From: Trogon surrucura
Taxonomy: Eukaryota > Chordata > Aves > Trogoniformes > Trogonidae
Assembly: GCA_020746105.1 (NCBI GenBank)
Contig: CM036624.1
Location: 20,854,084 to 20,918,083 of the forward strand
Direction of reading: 5' to 3'
Length of the DNA: 64,000 nucleotides
Shown here: one piece after another, positions 40,481 to 54,200 of the stretch
How positions within the stretch are numbered: position 1 is the stretch's first letter
How the letters are laid out: each line of letters begins with the position of its first letter
The notes under the pieces: model-generated
The model's database searches: none
What the model saw: the letters and a program-made list of their open reading frames with translations, nothing else
What the model was told of the DNA's origin: nothing
Position numbers and translations under genes: made by a program

Positions 40481-41409
40481 TCAAAATATTAAAGGCTCTA
40501 CTGGATTTGAGGTAGAACCTATATGGGTTTTTCAGATCAGATTGACTTGAAGTGGTTCCTGTGTACCAGCTTTTCACCATCAGTGATTTCAATGATATTG
40601 GTACAATTCTCCAGTGCTAGTTTAGGGATCCTGTGGACTCTGTAAAGTAGTTCTGAGTGAACCTTCTGACCCCATACTGTTCAGATCTGTTTGATGTTGA
40701 AAAAGGAGTTGAAATATGCAATTGCTCAGAAATCAAGGTCTCATTTTGCTTTGTTTTTATTTATTGACTTAATCTTTTAGTTTCCCGTACCTCACAGTGC
40801 AGCTTTTTAATGATCTTTGAACTTAAAATATCAATTTAATTGCTTCTGTGTCCTTTGGGAGTAATTTAATAAAAATTTGCACCCCTGGTCTCTGCTGCAG
40901 GTAACTTAATCCATATTTGGAATTGCTGGGGTCAATGGGAGGCGTGTATACCTAGTAGCTTACAAGCGGGTCTAGTCTACAGTCTGTTCATCCAATCTTA
41001 GAGCATCCACCAGCATCACGTGCACGGCTCAGGTTGAAGTGACTCTGGGCACTCATGCATTCAGCTTTGTCCAGAGAGAGATTAAATGGCAACTTGTGAG
41101 GCAACTGGAAGCCCGCCTGTGCCTTTGAACAGCTCGGTGCACCTAAGTTCTGAAAAACATAAGGAATGTTTTCTCAACAGTGTCTTATGTGCCTGACATT
41201 TAATGAAAATACAGTAAACCAAAGTCCTTCAGTTAAAGGTATTACAATGTAATAGCTTGATTTTACCTTTACTTACTTCGGATAATAATCTGTAGGAAAT
41301 AATAGTTTATGTTAGTATTCAAGTACTGTTATGAATAGCAGTGATGGGTTTGACCCTTGTGGCAGAGAACCTACTTAGATGTGTCAGACTTAAGCTGAAG
41401 TCAGGCCGA

Positions 41410-42046
41410 TGTGGTGGGTTTACCCTGGCGGGCTGCTGGCCGCCCACCCAGCTGCTCTCTCACCCCCTTGAACAGGATGGGGGATTAAAACTCATGGGTC
41501 AAGATAAGGACGTGGAGATCCCTCACCAATTGCCATCAGAGGCAAAACAGATTCAACTGGGAGAAAAACGAGTTAAAATAGGTTTGGGTAGTAAGAAATG
41601 AAGAGAAGTTAAACCACCACCTTTCCCTCATGCTTCCCTGTTTGCCAGAATCCTGCAATGAGCAGTGCAGGGGTGGGGGGTGGCGGTCGGTCCACAGCCA
41701 CAGCAGATCCCCTCTGCGGCTGCTGCCCTGGGGCTCCAGTTCCTCTGGGGAGAGCCTGCGCCAGCCTCGGCCCTGGTGCCAGGAGCACCCCCTTCCCTCT
41801 TTCTCCTCCTCCTCAAACCCTGGTTCTCCTCAGACTCCCTCTCTCCCTGCCTCCGTGGTGTTTGTGCCCTCTCTTAGACGTGTTGTCACTGAGGCGTCGA
41901 TGCCTTCGCCGAGGGGCTGGGCTGGGCCCTGTGGTGAGGCGGCAGGGAACCAGCCCCAACTGGCTGTGACCAGGGCGGGGCAGCCCAGCCTCGCCTCAGG
42001 GAGCTCAGCCCCCACTGCTGGCAGCTGGGCACCAACACCCAGTACA
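41410..42046. mobile_element. GC-rich avian retroviral LTR fossil (solo)
   Basis: This segment of about 640 bp stands out because its right part (41640-42046) is far richer in G, C and CpG than the surrounding intron. It opens with TGTGGTGGGTTTACCCTGGC and closes with ACCAACACCCAGTACA, giving TG...CA ends that are partly inverted copies of each other. Internal stretches such as GGGTCAAGATAAGGAC and CCTCACCAATTGCCATC match a GC-rich LTR type that I know from other bird genomes. No viral coding region adjoins it and no clear target duplication is visible. Orientation is uncertain. The long open frames inside follow from the GC content and are not genes. Confidence 0.7.
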
Positions 42047-43450
42047 GCGGGGGACTTTACTGATATTTGGCAAAGGTATTCTAGCTGTACAATATTGCTG
42101 GGGTTTTTGTTTGTTTGCTTCCCCCCCCCATATTTTATAAGGCAAATTCATCCTTCAGGCAAGTGTTCAGGAGCAGATTGTGAACATGAAGTGGTTTTCC
42201 GCAGAGGGAATCACTGAGGAGAATTTTCTTCTGAAAAGAAGAATGTGCGTAGGAAAGAAGAGGATAACATTAAAAATAGAGAAGATTAAAAATGTTCAAT
42301 TAGTAAAGCCAGAAACAATTTAGGATAAGGAAGAAATCCTGCAAATATAGTGATGAGCAGAATTGAAAATGTTTTTTTCCTGCTGCTTTTTCACTCCGGA
42401 ACAGATCAGCCAAATTGTGCTCATACTGAGTAGACTGTTACCGATGAACAGCCACGTTGACTGAAATGGGACTTGTTGAGGGAATTGTTCAGCTCAAATG
42501 GTGTTATAAATAACTATTTGAACCCAACAGTATGTATCCAACACAAATATGTATCTATATAACCCCAAAAATATATCTGAAACCATAAAACCAGGTCATC
42601 TTACAGTGCTATTTTTTAAATAAGTGTAATTTAGCATTTGAGCTAAAGCGTGGCCCTGTCTTACAAGACCCGATGAAACGGGTTTGGATTGGATCAGGAA
42701 AATGTGAAGTCTTTTTTGTAGTATATAAATGAAATGGACAGCCTAAACCCTTTCTTTAAAAATGTTGGCGCACTTCAAAGGAAGAAGGCCAATTTAGCAA
42801 TTTAAAAGCACTTAGCAAGTTTTCCCACTGCTGAACTTCATTTCTGTAGACAGTATGGTTGCTTGCTGAGTAATGCTATAGAGAATAATGTAGCTCTGAC
42901 TATATTTAAAAATATTTTTCCATGAGATTTTCCAGGAAGAAGCTGAGGCGAAATCTTACAACTTCGTTTATGCATTTGAATGGAGGTGATAGTGGCTGTA
43001 AATGTTATAGGAGCTTTAAGACAGCTTTTGAGTGACAAAGGTGATGAAGGCTGGCCCATCTATGGGAACAGAGGGGTGCTCAGAGCACCAGCCAGAGGAA
43101 CCAGGTGGAAATGTGGGAACTCTCTAATCTTAGAGGTGCTTGAACATGAGCAGTGAATGGAAAGAAAGAAATCCCCACAACTGGGGACTGAAAGACAAAA
43201 GTCGGTTTGAGTGAAAAATAAAAATCTGTGCTGTCTTCTTTTTGGTGTACTCGTATGCATGTACTGATATGTGTTTTATTTTGTGACTATGATTAATGCT
43301 TCTAAAAATAATTCTGAACTGTTGTAAGGCTTATTATGCTTTCGTATTTTCACCAGCAGAGGTAGAAGTTTTAAAAACCTTTCTCAGTGCAGTTCCTAGA
43401 GTTTATCAGCCAGTTGTTAAAAAGCGTTCTTTTTCATATGTTCTTTGTAG

Positions 43451-43575
43451 GAAACCTCGGACGGGTGGACCACATCACAGAATTTGAGTATGACCTATTC
43501 ATTAGACCAGATACCTGTAACCCACGCTTTCGAGTTTGGTTCAACTTCACTGTTGAAAATGTAAAGGAATCACAG
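43451..43575 (+). CDS. AGBL4: AGBL4 coding exon (N-terminal domain, probably exon 3)
   Basis: This is the second visible CCP6 exon, 125 nt long. A pyrimidine-rich tract and TAG acceptor end at 43450, and the donor GTAAGT begins at 43576. Its first two bases complete the split glycine codon from the exon at 11490-11612, and the exon ends in phase 0 after ESQ. The peptide reads NLGRVDHITEFEYDLFIRPD, then TCNPRFRVWFNFTVENVKES and Q, a strongly conserved CCP6 block in the beta-sandwich domain that precedes the carboxypeptidase domain. The zinc-binding and catalytic residues of M14 are encoded by later exons outside the window. Correct phase and adjacent peptide blocks show that the two exons belong to one transcript with an intron of about 31.8 kb between them. 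AGBL4 is known as a very long gene in vertebrates, which fits. Confidence 0.96.
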
Positions 43576-43587
43576 GTAAGTGATACT

Positions 43588-43611
43588 AAATTAGATACTA
43601 AATTAGATAAC
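43588..43611 (+). repeat. Short 12-bp tandem repeat after the exon donor
   Basis: The 12-mer CTAAATTAGATA occurs twice in a row immediately after the AGBL4 donor site, followed by a partial third copy. It is too short to be more than a simple low-complexity duplication, but its position 12 bp from the splice donor makes it worth recording. Confidence 0.8.
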
Positions 43612-45170
43612 TATGATAGATTTAACAATTGCTTACTCAGAATATGCTTTCTTAAACGAAGATGACATCCAGTGTTTGTAATGAAAAATGTAATGTAAAA
43701 TATAATTTTGTTTTTTTCAATTTTTATAAGTGAAAACAGGTATCAGTATGACTGGATACCATCATGGTTTTGAGCTAGCCAGGATGGGAAGTAATTAAAA
43801 AGGCAGTGTAATATTTGTCACCTAACAGGAGTTGTATTAGTAATGGCTGCTATATATTTGTGTTAATATATATGAACAAAATATATGCGTTAATATGAAA
43901 AAGCCCATCGCAGCTGTTGAAATATTACCATACAAGCCTTCATTTAATACATTTAGAACAATGAGGTAGTGTCGCAAACAGGCATTACTGTAGTGACTTG
44001 AAGGGGAGAGTTCCCTGCCATTGTATCCCTTGTGTAAGAGGTTTAAATATGAAACAACTTGACTATCAAGTGTTTCACTTTTAAATAATACTTCTGTACA
44101 GTAAATATACTGACTGAGAAACTTCCTTGCTCTGTTTTTTTTTTTTTTTCACTTAAAGCTACTTCTTAATTACACTTTTCATGTGTACCTTGCATTTTAT
44201 TCTGGTGTTCTGTCTTAGTAAGAGAAAAACTGTAGAAGCTTGATATTTTTGTTCCTGTGAGACTAATATCTTAATACCCACCACTGTGCCATTCCTGTTA
44301 CAACAATCATGAAATTGTTTATCTATCTTCCTGGAGCCTGATACTTTATCAGACAGACCCTTTCCCCTGCCATGCCTTACTCAACTATGATCGAATTATA
44401 TAGTCATGAGATGAATGGGAATCTGTCTCAAGGAGGCAAAGAGATCTGGTAGAAAGATACAATGTATATCTAGTGCTTACAGGATATTTGTTTTCATGGT
44501 TGTCTACATGAAAGAAAATGGTTTCACTATTAAGTTTGACTTGTGAGGTCTGTTTTTATAATGTGTGTTCCTATAATCTTTTTTTCATCTCTCCAATTTC
44601 CGTTAAAATGAGACCTGCATGAACGTAATCTAGTCTGGAACGTTTTTTAGGTCTTTGTACTAGCGGACATGGGCAGTATTAGTCATTGCGGCTCGGCTAT
44701 ATTAAATGAATGTTAGAAATTGCTACACCAAACATACTGTGTAATCTGGTTTGTACATTTTGATTATTTTTTTTACTAGAAAATAATAACAGAGAAACTC
44801 ATACCATTCAGTTTTACTTAAAATTTTTTCACAAATACCCAAGTAAATTTGATCACTTTGTGTGAAAGTAGACATTTTAATAACTCTCCTATAAATAATT
44901 ATCTGTATAATATATTTATTTTTGATGTGTCATATAGGTGGTGTGGGAGGAAGGTAGATCGATGAGCAATTTTTTTGTCTATGCGCTTAGATATCCTAGG
45001 TCTGATTTCAGTCATTTAGATGAGGACTCAAAAGGAGTTGTTGCTTTTATTGGTTTTGTACATTGTCTGTATTATATTTCCTTCTCATTGTTCCTCTTGC
45101 TTCAAGTTCAAACTCTTAAACATCTTTACTTGCATTTGAAAATATTGAGGATTTTCTTCTCATATAAGAA

Positions 45171-45243
45171 TATAGAATCATAGAATGTTTTGGGTTAGAA
45201 AGGACTTTTAAAGGGCATCTAGACCAACCTCCGGTGTGCTTGA
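45171..45243 (-). mobile_element. CR1 LINE 3' terminal fragment
   Basis: This stub of a CR1 in antisense orientation consists of the terminal repeat (ATAGAATCATAGAATGTTTT), then GGGTTAGAAAGGACTTTTAA and an ATCTAGACCAACCTCC box. Nothing recognisable as CR1 follows beyond about 45243, so it is a very strong 5' truncation. Confidence 0.88.
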
Positions 45244-48200
45244 CACAAAAATCTCCAGGTTATTTAACATTTCATGCTGAAGCCTTTACTCACAAATAAA
45301 TTCATTTCAATAGTATCATGAGAAAACAAGAAACCTCCTTTTGTTACCTGAATTAGAAATTATCCATTCTGTTTTTCTCTGGTTGCCTCAGATCAATCAT
45401 TGACACCCAACAGTGGACAAATGGGTTAAAAGCTGACTGAAAAAGACACAGTAGAAAAACAACATACAAATACTAGGAACACATAATTATACTATATATG
45501 TTTTTGATTTAGGTTTCCGTTCCACTGGTGGCTAGTAGTGCAATTTTTACAATATGTTTAATGCAGTATTTTGTGTTGTTAATCTACCGAGAAATTAAAA
45601 GACCTATTAAACATTCCTGCCAATCTCACTGCCCATACGTTATTGTTTTGTAGAGAAGTTTTTTACATTCCAATTTTCATTTTCTTAGGCCATGGAGCTT
45701 TCACTTCCTATGTCTCAAAGCTATTCTGTAGACTCATCTGACTGTCTTGCTTGATTTTTAGCCTAAAGCTTTCCTTTATTTAATCCCACTATTCCCAGTT
45801 GCAATTCTGCTTAGGAATAGCTCCTCTTGGTACAAATAAATCCTCATCATTCTTGGCTAACATTTATATTTCTGTAAATTATAACATTCCTCATCATTTG
45901 TGTCTTAACCTAGCTATCATGTTTGGTTCTTTCAGCCCTATATCAAATAGAGCACTTCACATTTAAGTGTTTAAGTATTTTTCCACTTTGGGGCCTTTGG
46001 ACTTTCATCGTAAGTGAATCTTTCCAGCCCTTTGATAATTAACCTAGTTTCCCAGGGAGGAAAAGCTATATAATCACACTGTCTACTTTCTCGCCTAGGT
46101 TTTTGTGTGTGGCTACTGATCTTCTCTCCTTTTTCCTTCGCTAGCTTCTTAACTCTTGGTCAGTTTCAACACCACTGGACAGGAACTTCTGTAAGTTTCA
46201 GGAAAGCAGGCTGCCAGATAGGCAAAAGAGTCATTTGTGTTCCCACTGGCAAAAAGGCTATGGTAGCAGATCATTTCTTATTTAACATCAGAGAATCCAT
46301 AGAGGAGATGTGTAAGAGAAAGTGCTGATTGGAATTTGCATTTTTAAGATACTAAAGATCCAACCATGAATTATACCCATAGCACTTAATAGTTGTGCTT
46401 CTTGCAGAACTTCTTGGGTTTATTATTATTCCTCTTCGATATTTTCTTTACAATGTCGAACTGAAATTCAGTGGACAATTCTGAGTATGCTAACATTCCA
46501 ATTTACAGAGAAGGGACTCTAGTCTTGTTGCTCTGTTACTGTCTCAGTATAGACAGCTGGAAATTGCAGCAGCCCTTTGTTGCTGTATCACTATGGAAAC
46601 TCATGCCTAATTTGTTGTTCACTATCATACATAAGTCTTTTTCAGAATGATTGCTTCCTTCCTCCTGTTACGTATGTCTCGGATCACTGTTGTGCTTCAG
46701 TAAGAAGAGCAGGTAATAGAGCAGTGAGAGCCCTAATCCTTTCAGAATTATTTTTAGAGTTTTATGATAAACTTGTTTTTTTTCTGTTCATTTCCCTACA
46801 TTACAGTAGAACCAGGAGATTTTTTTTTAACTTGGAAGTTGGTAAACTCTTTCTCCTTATGGCTTGGGCTTCTACATCAGGCATTTTTTGTCAGTTTTGT
46901 TTTATGCTTTTTTAAGAAGGAAAAAATCAAAAGAAATAGCTAATGGCTTATAATTTATGGGGGAAAAGGAATGATTATATAAGATATCTGCAAGATATAA
47001 AATTTGATCTTTTGGTCTCATAGTTTCTGTCTTGGAAGTCAGTTGGTCTGGTAATATCTGAGCTGTGGATTTTTATTTCCTCAGTGAATTCAATTAACAC
47101 CAATATTGTAAAAAACAAAAAGAAACTGGTATGTTTTATGTAAGGACTATAATCATGCGATGATTATGCTTACAATAACCGTGAAAGGCAGAATGAAGGA
47201 AACAGGATTTGCTGTGGAACACATGGTCTCATGGGAAAAGCCTCCAATTTCTCTAATTATGTACGTGTCACAGGCTGCTGTCTATTTCTGGATAATGCTC
47301 TTCGTTGGGCAGGGTTTGTTTCCTATTAACTTCAGCCATGGCCTTTACAACACCATCTACAATTTTGCTAAATTCTTTCTCTGTGGAACCGGAAATTGGG
47401 TGAACAAATGTCATCTCCAAACTGCATTTCAAGTATTTTAAATAGACAGTGCTTCAGGTGCATGGTTACTTCTGAGCTAGAATCTTGTTAAAAGTGTTAG
47501 TAGCAACAGTGATTCATTTGAGATTTTGGGGAGGGAGGAGGAAGTTTGTATGTGTGATAAATTATAGAAATATGCTAATATACCAATATTGGAGGATTTC
47601 ACAGGTGAAAAGAATGACTATTTCTCTTGGGGCCATAGCCAGAATTTCTTAAGTAGTTGATGCTAGTAGTTGAAGATACTGTAGCCACACTAGAAGATGA
47701 TCTCCTGGAAAATTTACTTCTGAGGAATGTGAGAAGAGATAAGAGTTGAATACAACAAAGCAATGAAAGTTTTAAAAATATCTGACAGATATTTTTAATA
47801 CTCTAACAAACAGCAACCGTATTATATCAATAAGTAATATTCATCTAGGCTGCATGATATATTCTATGTGTGTATGTTCCCTGAACAACTCTGCTGTCTG
47901 ATGAATCATGTTCAGAAATGATATTTTCACTGAGATTAAAAAAAGAATTTCCAACAGAAGGGGTTTCCTAATAGTGCCAAATTTTGTTCTTCATCACAAA
48001 GGTACTGACAAAATATAGCAAGAAGGATAAAGGAGAAGAATGAGTATTTGGAAGATAGGATTTGATCATTATTTACGGTTAATAAATCAATCCAGATTGA
48101 GGTTAAAATGGAAGAACCAAATGTTATTTACTTCAAGGCATTCTCTCTGTTACTGGAGTTGCAGTTGGACAGAGGCTTGAATTTTGACTCAAGATTTTTT

Positions 48201-51200
48201 GGTTTTTTTATGTATATGTGGATGGAAATATATATATATCAGGAAAAAGAATAACCTACTCTTTAGAAATTTAAACAGGATGCCAAGGTAAGGCAGATGA
48301 TATCATAGCTGGGTGTTATTATGAATGCATGGATCTCTCATTATGGAGTTTTCATTTATCATCCTACACTGTTTTGTGAAATAAGGAGGACTATAAAAAC
48401 TGTCTTTGATTTAGATTTTCAGGAGCTATTTATTATCATGATTGGATTTTATAGATTGTTTAGGCCTCTTACTACTGTCTTAAAACAACCTAATGATCCT
48501 TAGTAGATAAGTAGTTCTTTGTGGTGTTACAGCTGTGATTGTTTAAAGATATGAATGATATATGTGTAGGGAAAGATAATTTCTTTTCTTATACTAATTG
48601 ATGTATTTGGAGAAGTGAGGTGGGGAGGGGAAGAAAACAGGCATGGTTTGAGGTACTCAGTCTCTTTTTCTGGCCTCAGAACTAATCTGCTGTTGATTTC
48701 TGCCCCTAAAGAAACACGGAGTAAGGCTGACACCAAAAGCAGTCTGAGGTTGGAAATAGGCTACCTTTTTACTTCTTAAGCAGACATTCTTCACTCTGCT
48801 GTCATTTGTGATTTAAGTTACTGGCATGAAGATGCACGTTAACATTTTATGGTCTTTCCAATAATAATTTATGTGGAGTATCACTAGATTGTTTGAATTT
48901 TACTTGTTTAGGGAGCCCCCAACTGTTATGCATATTTGTGTGCCCTTCTGAAGTTATTTTTTAGTGTTCTAGGAAGATACCTCTACCTGTACCTGTATGC
49001 TTGGTATTTTATTTACCCTCTACACAGGTAGACAGAACCTAATATTTTTTCACGTATCATTTTTTTTTGTCATGTAAATTTGTTTCCTCACTTCTGATAT
49101 TTTTCTTGAAAACCATTTCAAGGGATTAAATGTAAAAGTTAATGATACCTATGTGTTGTCTACCCAAGCACATTTAATGAATTGAAATTTAGAAATTTGA
49201 AATGTAGATGTCTGTAACAAATACATGTAACTAATGAGCGATCTGAACAAAGCCATCTTAAATGATTTCACCGACATATATGAACGTAATGTGTATAAAA
49301 ACTTGATTAAGAAAGCTTGTTGTTAGACTGATTTTTGTATGCCATGTCATCATTGCAGTGCAACACAGCAGAGTCTTTCTGGGACTCAGATTGAGTGGTG
49401 TGATATTGTTTGGTTCCAAATCATAGTCTTTAAAGCATAAGACAAGGTCCTTGTGGCTGAAAAGATAAACTTCAAATTTATATTGCTTCTACAGATTTGG
49501 TTTTAAAGAAGGATTTTGGTTAGCTTTTAAAAGAAGCTTAGTATGTAGTATACTGTAATGTTTATCATACAAAAAGGTACAGTATTTTGAATTTGCTGTT
49601 TGTAGAAAATGCATGTACCTGCCTAATTCTTTTCCTTTCTTATATGCTTATTAAGTAGTAAACTCAAATGGAAATCAACTTTGTCTGAAAACTGTGGCAA
49701 AAACTTAGCTCTGGTACTGTTACTGTCAATAATGTAAAACATGGATGTAGATATAAAAGAACTTCATACAAATAAACATAGTATAATGTAAATTTAAGAA
49801 TGTACCAGAATGGGCAAGTTTTAAATTTATCTCTGCTCCTGCTTGGCTGACATACTACCAAAGAAAATTAAATATTTATATTTAAATTTCATGCAAAGTT
49901 TTATGGGTGGGTAGTTTACAGCTTTTTTTTCTTTGTGGCAGGAATAAGAATCTCCAATACTGAAAAGCAAATGTCTTAGGACTGGAAAGCTTTTGAGATT
50001 TGAGTTCTTGAGACTTCTTTCTAACTGTCTTTATACTGACAAAAGACAGTTGTAAAAAAAATATCAGTGGTTACTGATGTAGGCCAAGTGCTGTGACATT
50101 TCTTTTTCTTCTACAGTAGTTTCATGAATTAGTATTTCTAAGAAACCTAAGAATGGATTTTGTTTAGCATAGATAGTGGGTGGTGGGTTTTTTTATTGTC
50201 TTTTTTTTGGTGGATAGTTTTCTGTATCAGCCACTGGATCAGAATATCACTTTGAGTCTGAATTTTGTTTCTTTTATCCCTAGACTTTCCACTTCCCTAA
50301 ATAAAAATTAAGACTATTTCGCAGTTCCCAAATAGTCATCAGTTCATCAGTATTGAAGTTTCTTTTTCTCATTGATATTTTAAGTGTTCGGTGTCTGAGA
50401 AACACTGTGGACACTCATCAGTCTTATGTTCTCTGTGAGTTTAGGTATGTCAGCTGGAGTGGAGATATTAAATGACAGTTTTACAGGAAATCTGGTTCTA
50501 TACTACAGATGCCAAAGTCTAACCGAAGTACAAAGATGACTTGGTTTGAATTATGAGCTTCCATCTTCATGCTGCTCTCCATCTATTTGGTCAAGTAGAA
50601 TGAAATCAAGATTTAAATTTTGACATTTATCTAAGGCTGCTGGGTTTATCAGTCATTATCATTCACTGTTTTATTTTGCCTTGGAGAAATGCATATACTG
50701 CAGAGTTGTTAAAGTTAATTCTTTTTTCCAAGCAAGTTTAAGATGGAAGCAAACCCCTCTTGAGATATTGTCTGGAAAAATCACTTACGCAGGTATTAAA
50801 AACTTAATCTGAATTAGAGAATGCGTTCACCAAAAATTCTCTAGTATTTACAAGCAAACAACTGAGGCAAAAAAGCATATCTATTTTGGAATCTAGAACC
50901 CAGCAAAAATCTAAACTTCTGTTAATTTTTGTAGTTTGAATGCATTGCTGTATACTACAGTGTTGCACTGTACATACTGCAGTGGCCAAATTCCTTAAAG
51001 CTATATTTCAGTTTATATTTGTGTTTTATATATATGTGTATGTCTGACTTGAAAACATGAGAGGCTGAATTGAATGCCTTTGGACAATACCATTTTTGTA
51101 ACTGCAGTTGCTACAGGGTAAGGAGACTACTCTTTTTTTTTTTTTTCATGTAACATGTCATTCAACTTAGGGAAAAAAAGAGTAAGAAAGAATGGTGGAA

Positions 51201-54200
51201 CCAGATTCATGATGCAAATTTTCTTGTATCTTATGGTATCATAATGTGGTAATATTACTTTTTATAAGGGAAAGACTTGAATTATCTGACATGTCTATTA
51301 AAAAATATAAGGGATTATTTCAAAGGAGCCTTTGAACTTTTTAAAAGTAGCTTCACTGATCTCTGTAATGGAAAGTTATACACTTCTATTGTAAGTCAAA
51401 AGTGCATAGGGTAGGATGATATGTATAATGATTGAAGCAATTATTTATTGAGGAAGCCATATGAAATGTTAATTAAATAAGAAACAAAATGATGACATTT
51501 AAAATAGATTGCATGTTCAATTGATTTTTCTTTTTTTAAATGTTGAGATGAACATACTGCAGTTTTGAGGAAAAATAATTTTGCCATTTTGGAAACTTGT
51601 GTCTATATTGGTCATGTATAAAATTAGATTTATAAATGATGATTCTTCCAAGTTGGAATCCTTTCAAGTACATATAATTTTATTTTGGATCAATAATTCA
51701 GTTGTGCTTGGAATAGAGGGCGCATATGAAGCTTTGGTAAATGCAGTGTAGTGTGCATCTCCATGAAATTATCCAAAGCTGTCAAGACATGTATCATCCT
51801 TTAAAAAGTAATGAATACAGATAGGTTAGTAAACATGGACAGTATTCAGGGTTAGCAAAACAACTGCTGTCCTGATGAAATAGTCTCTCTTGGCAAGACT
51901 GTTAAATTCATAAACTTTTTCTGTTCCAGGTGTCTCTAAGAACATTTTTAGATATCAGTGTTTGGTACTTATTGCGTAGGGACTGTATGTTTCAGATTGA
52001 ACACTGTCTTGCTTACAGCAAACTAATGGCCAGGTGTGTTTGATTTCCTATTATGGTGGCATCTGTCACTCAAAATGTCAAAAATGCATGATAAATGCCA
52101 TAAACAAAATCAGCACTGTGATGATCTTGATGTTGATGTGACATGCTTACTTTTTTTTTTCAATTGAAGAACTTTTTATTGATGGTTCAATACCCCCTTT
52201 TTTAGTTCACGTGTTCATTGTCTTCCATGCAAATTTGGTATCATTCTTTTTTTTTCCCTGAAGTCTTTACATCAGAATGCAGAAGCATGGAACTGAAGTA
52301 AATGAAAAAATGTTTACATTGAAGTGATGAAGGTGAAATGTTACAGGCTTTACTGCTTTTAGATTTTTTTTAACCTTCTTACATAAAAGCCATATAGCAG
52401 GTTGAGATACTGTGCAGAAATCGTTGGAACCTGAAGATAAAAACAAGCTGCAATATGCATAGGTTAATTCGTGTTACCAGGGAAAAGAAAACATTTGCTT
52501 TTTGAATGACAGGGCAGAAGAAGAGAAGCTAGTGCTGAAAAATTTGTTAAAGTTGTGATATTCTATATGAAGAAATTAGTTTGGAATTAGTTGAGGAAGA
52601 GCAGTGAAGAAGTCAGTATTCTGTTTGCACATTGTGCTTGAGTGTATTAAGCATATGGTTCCAGGACTTCCCTATTTTGCTGTTAACTGCTGGTGGTACA
52701 AATGGAGAGTTAGATCTTGTAATGCATTTCCTGTGTTACCCTTGTTTGCTGCCGGTGATTTTAATGTATGAACCAAATGTGAACCCAGTACTGGGTCGTT
52801 GTGCACAGAGTGTCTTTATCTAATACCTTACAATAAGTGAAAGAAAAAGCAGAGAAGACTTGAATTTTGATGGTGAAATTGAGTAGGAAATTTAATATTG
52901 AGGGAATAAAGAAATTCCTGAAAGTTAATGTGCTATGTCATAGACAAGAAGAGCTTTCCACCTTTCTTCTGTAGAAACCCAGCATTCAGCACATTATTCA
53001 GCAAGTTCCTTGGACACCCAAATATAACTCAGGATTTGTGAGTCAAAACCATATTGTTCTTTGGTTGTTCAAGAGGATTGTGAGGAACTCTTGACTGAAC
53101 TAACCTGCCTCACTAGAAGATGGAAATTTTTTTTTTTGAAGTGTAGAATATAAATACTGTTTGTTCCAGGAGGTAACCAGTTGCTCCAGATTTGGAACTG
53201 TGCTGTGATCCTAAAGGGGGCTAGTCTGATAATGAAAAAAATGGTGAAAAATTGATCCGCTGTCGTTCTTGCTGTGGCTGCTCTGCACCTCAGATTCTTG
53301 TTTGCTTTTCCCCTTCTCCTATTTACAGCCACTGTAATTGAGTCCATCTTCTCACTTGTGGCATTCTCTTGGCTTTGGCTTTGCTGTAAAAGTAAAGAGG
53401 TGGCACAGCAGGTCAGATTAAATTGCTGTCTAATCTGGTATCCTAATCTGGACAATGACAAGTAGTTGATGCTTAAAAAAATACCAGTGGTAATGGTACC
53501 ACAGAGTTGTGAGTTCCCACCAGTCTAAATTAGGTACAGACTGTCAGAAGTCAATTTATAAGATTCTGTTTGTATCAGGCATTAAGATATGCATTTTTGT
53601 TGTGTTTTTTTTTTTTAATTAAAGGAGCAGAAACCACTAAATAAAACTCATATTTTGTAGCTACCTTTCTTTTTCCACTGGCAGTTGAAAACTGGAAGAT
53701 TCTTGTGCACTGTATAGGGGATCTGAGATATTACAGTGTATATATAGTTAAATTATGCTTTCCTCCCACAAAAAGGTATTTTCATCTTCCTATTGAAGAG
53801 GTTGTGAAATAGTCTGAAATGTGCAATTTTTTGCTTTGAGAAATTAAGAAAAATAACACTGTGTTTATATATTGACCCTCAAAATACAACTGCTATTTAG
53901 GATCTGGCCTCTAAACCTTAGACAATATCTGCTGTTACACCACGGGTCATGATGGCTCTGATAATTTTTTTTGTGGATTGAGAAACTCCATGGAAGCTTC
54001 TAATTTTCACAGTAGCACTACCATGATGAACTGTAGCTCATTATTATAAACTGATGGCAGCTGTTAATACTATTACAGGCAGAGACTTTTTATTTAAGGG
54101 AAATGTTAGCCAGTAACTGGTTGATTTCTGACACAGTATTACATAAAGCTTCCTGTTAGGTAGGAGAGCAAAGAGAAATGGATTTGAACCCATTAGTATC

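Larger units (their letters stand above)
11613..43450 (+). other. AGBL4: AGBL4 intron 2 (about 31.8 kb)
   Basis: This complete intron lies between the two visible exons, with donor GTAAGC and acceptor TTTGTAG. It carries CR1 fragments at 13317, 18600, 21161, 23786, 28668 and probably 40120, MIR-like relics near 15412 and 24090, solo LTR fossils at 25014-25692 and 41410-42046, and a 60-bp-period duplication at 19688-19792. Between these I see only AT-rich sequence with homopolymer runs (poly(T) near 23268-23286, poly(C) near 21332-21340). The long stretches 13841-18600, 29731-40120 and 42047-43450 show no gene, RNA or repeat that I can name. Confidence 0.9.

Noticed and set aside
41630-42217. 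195-codon open frame in the GC-rich segment, with other long frames on both strands
   Set aside because: The frames lie within an LTR-like repeat, overlap each other on both strands, are low-complexity Ser/Pro/Gly-rich and show no domain. High GC content alone explains the lack of stops.
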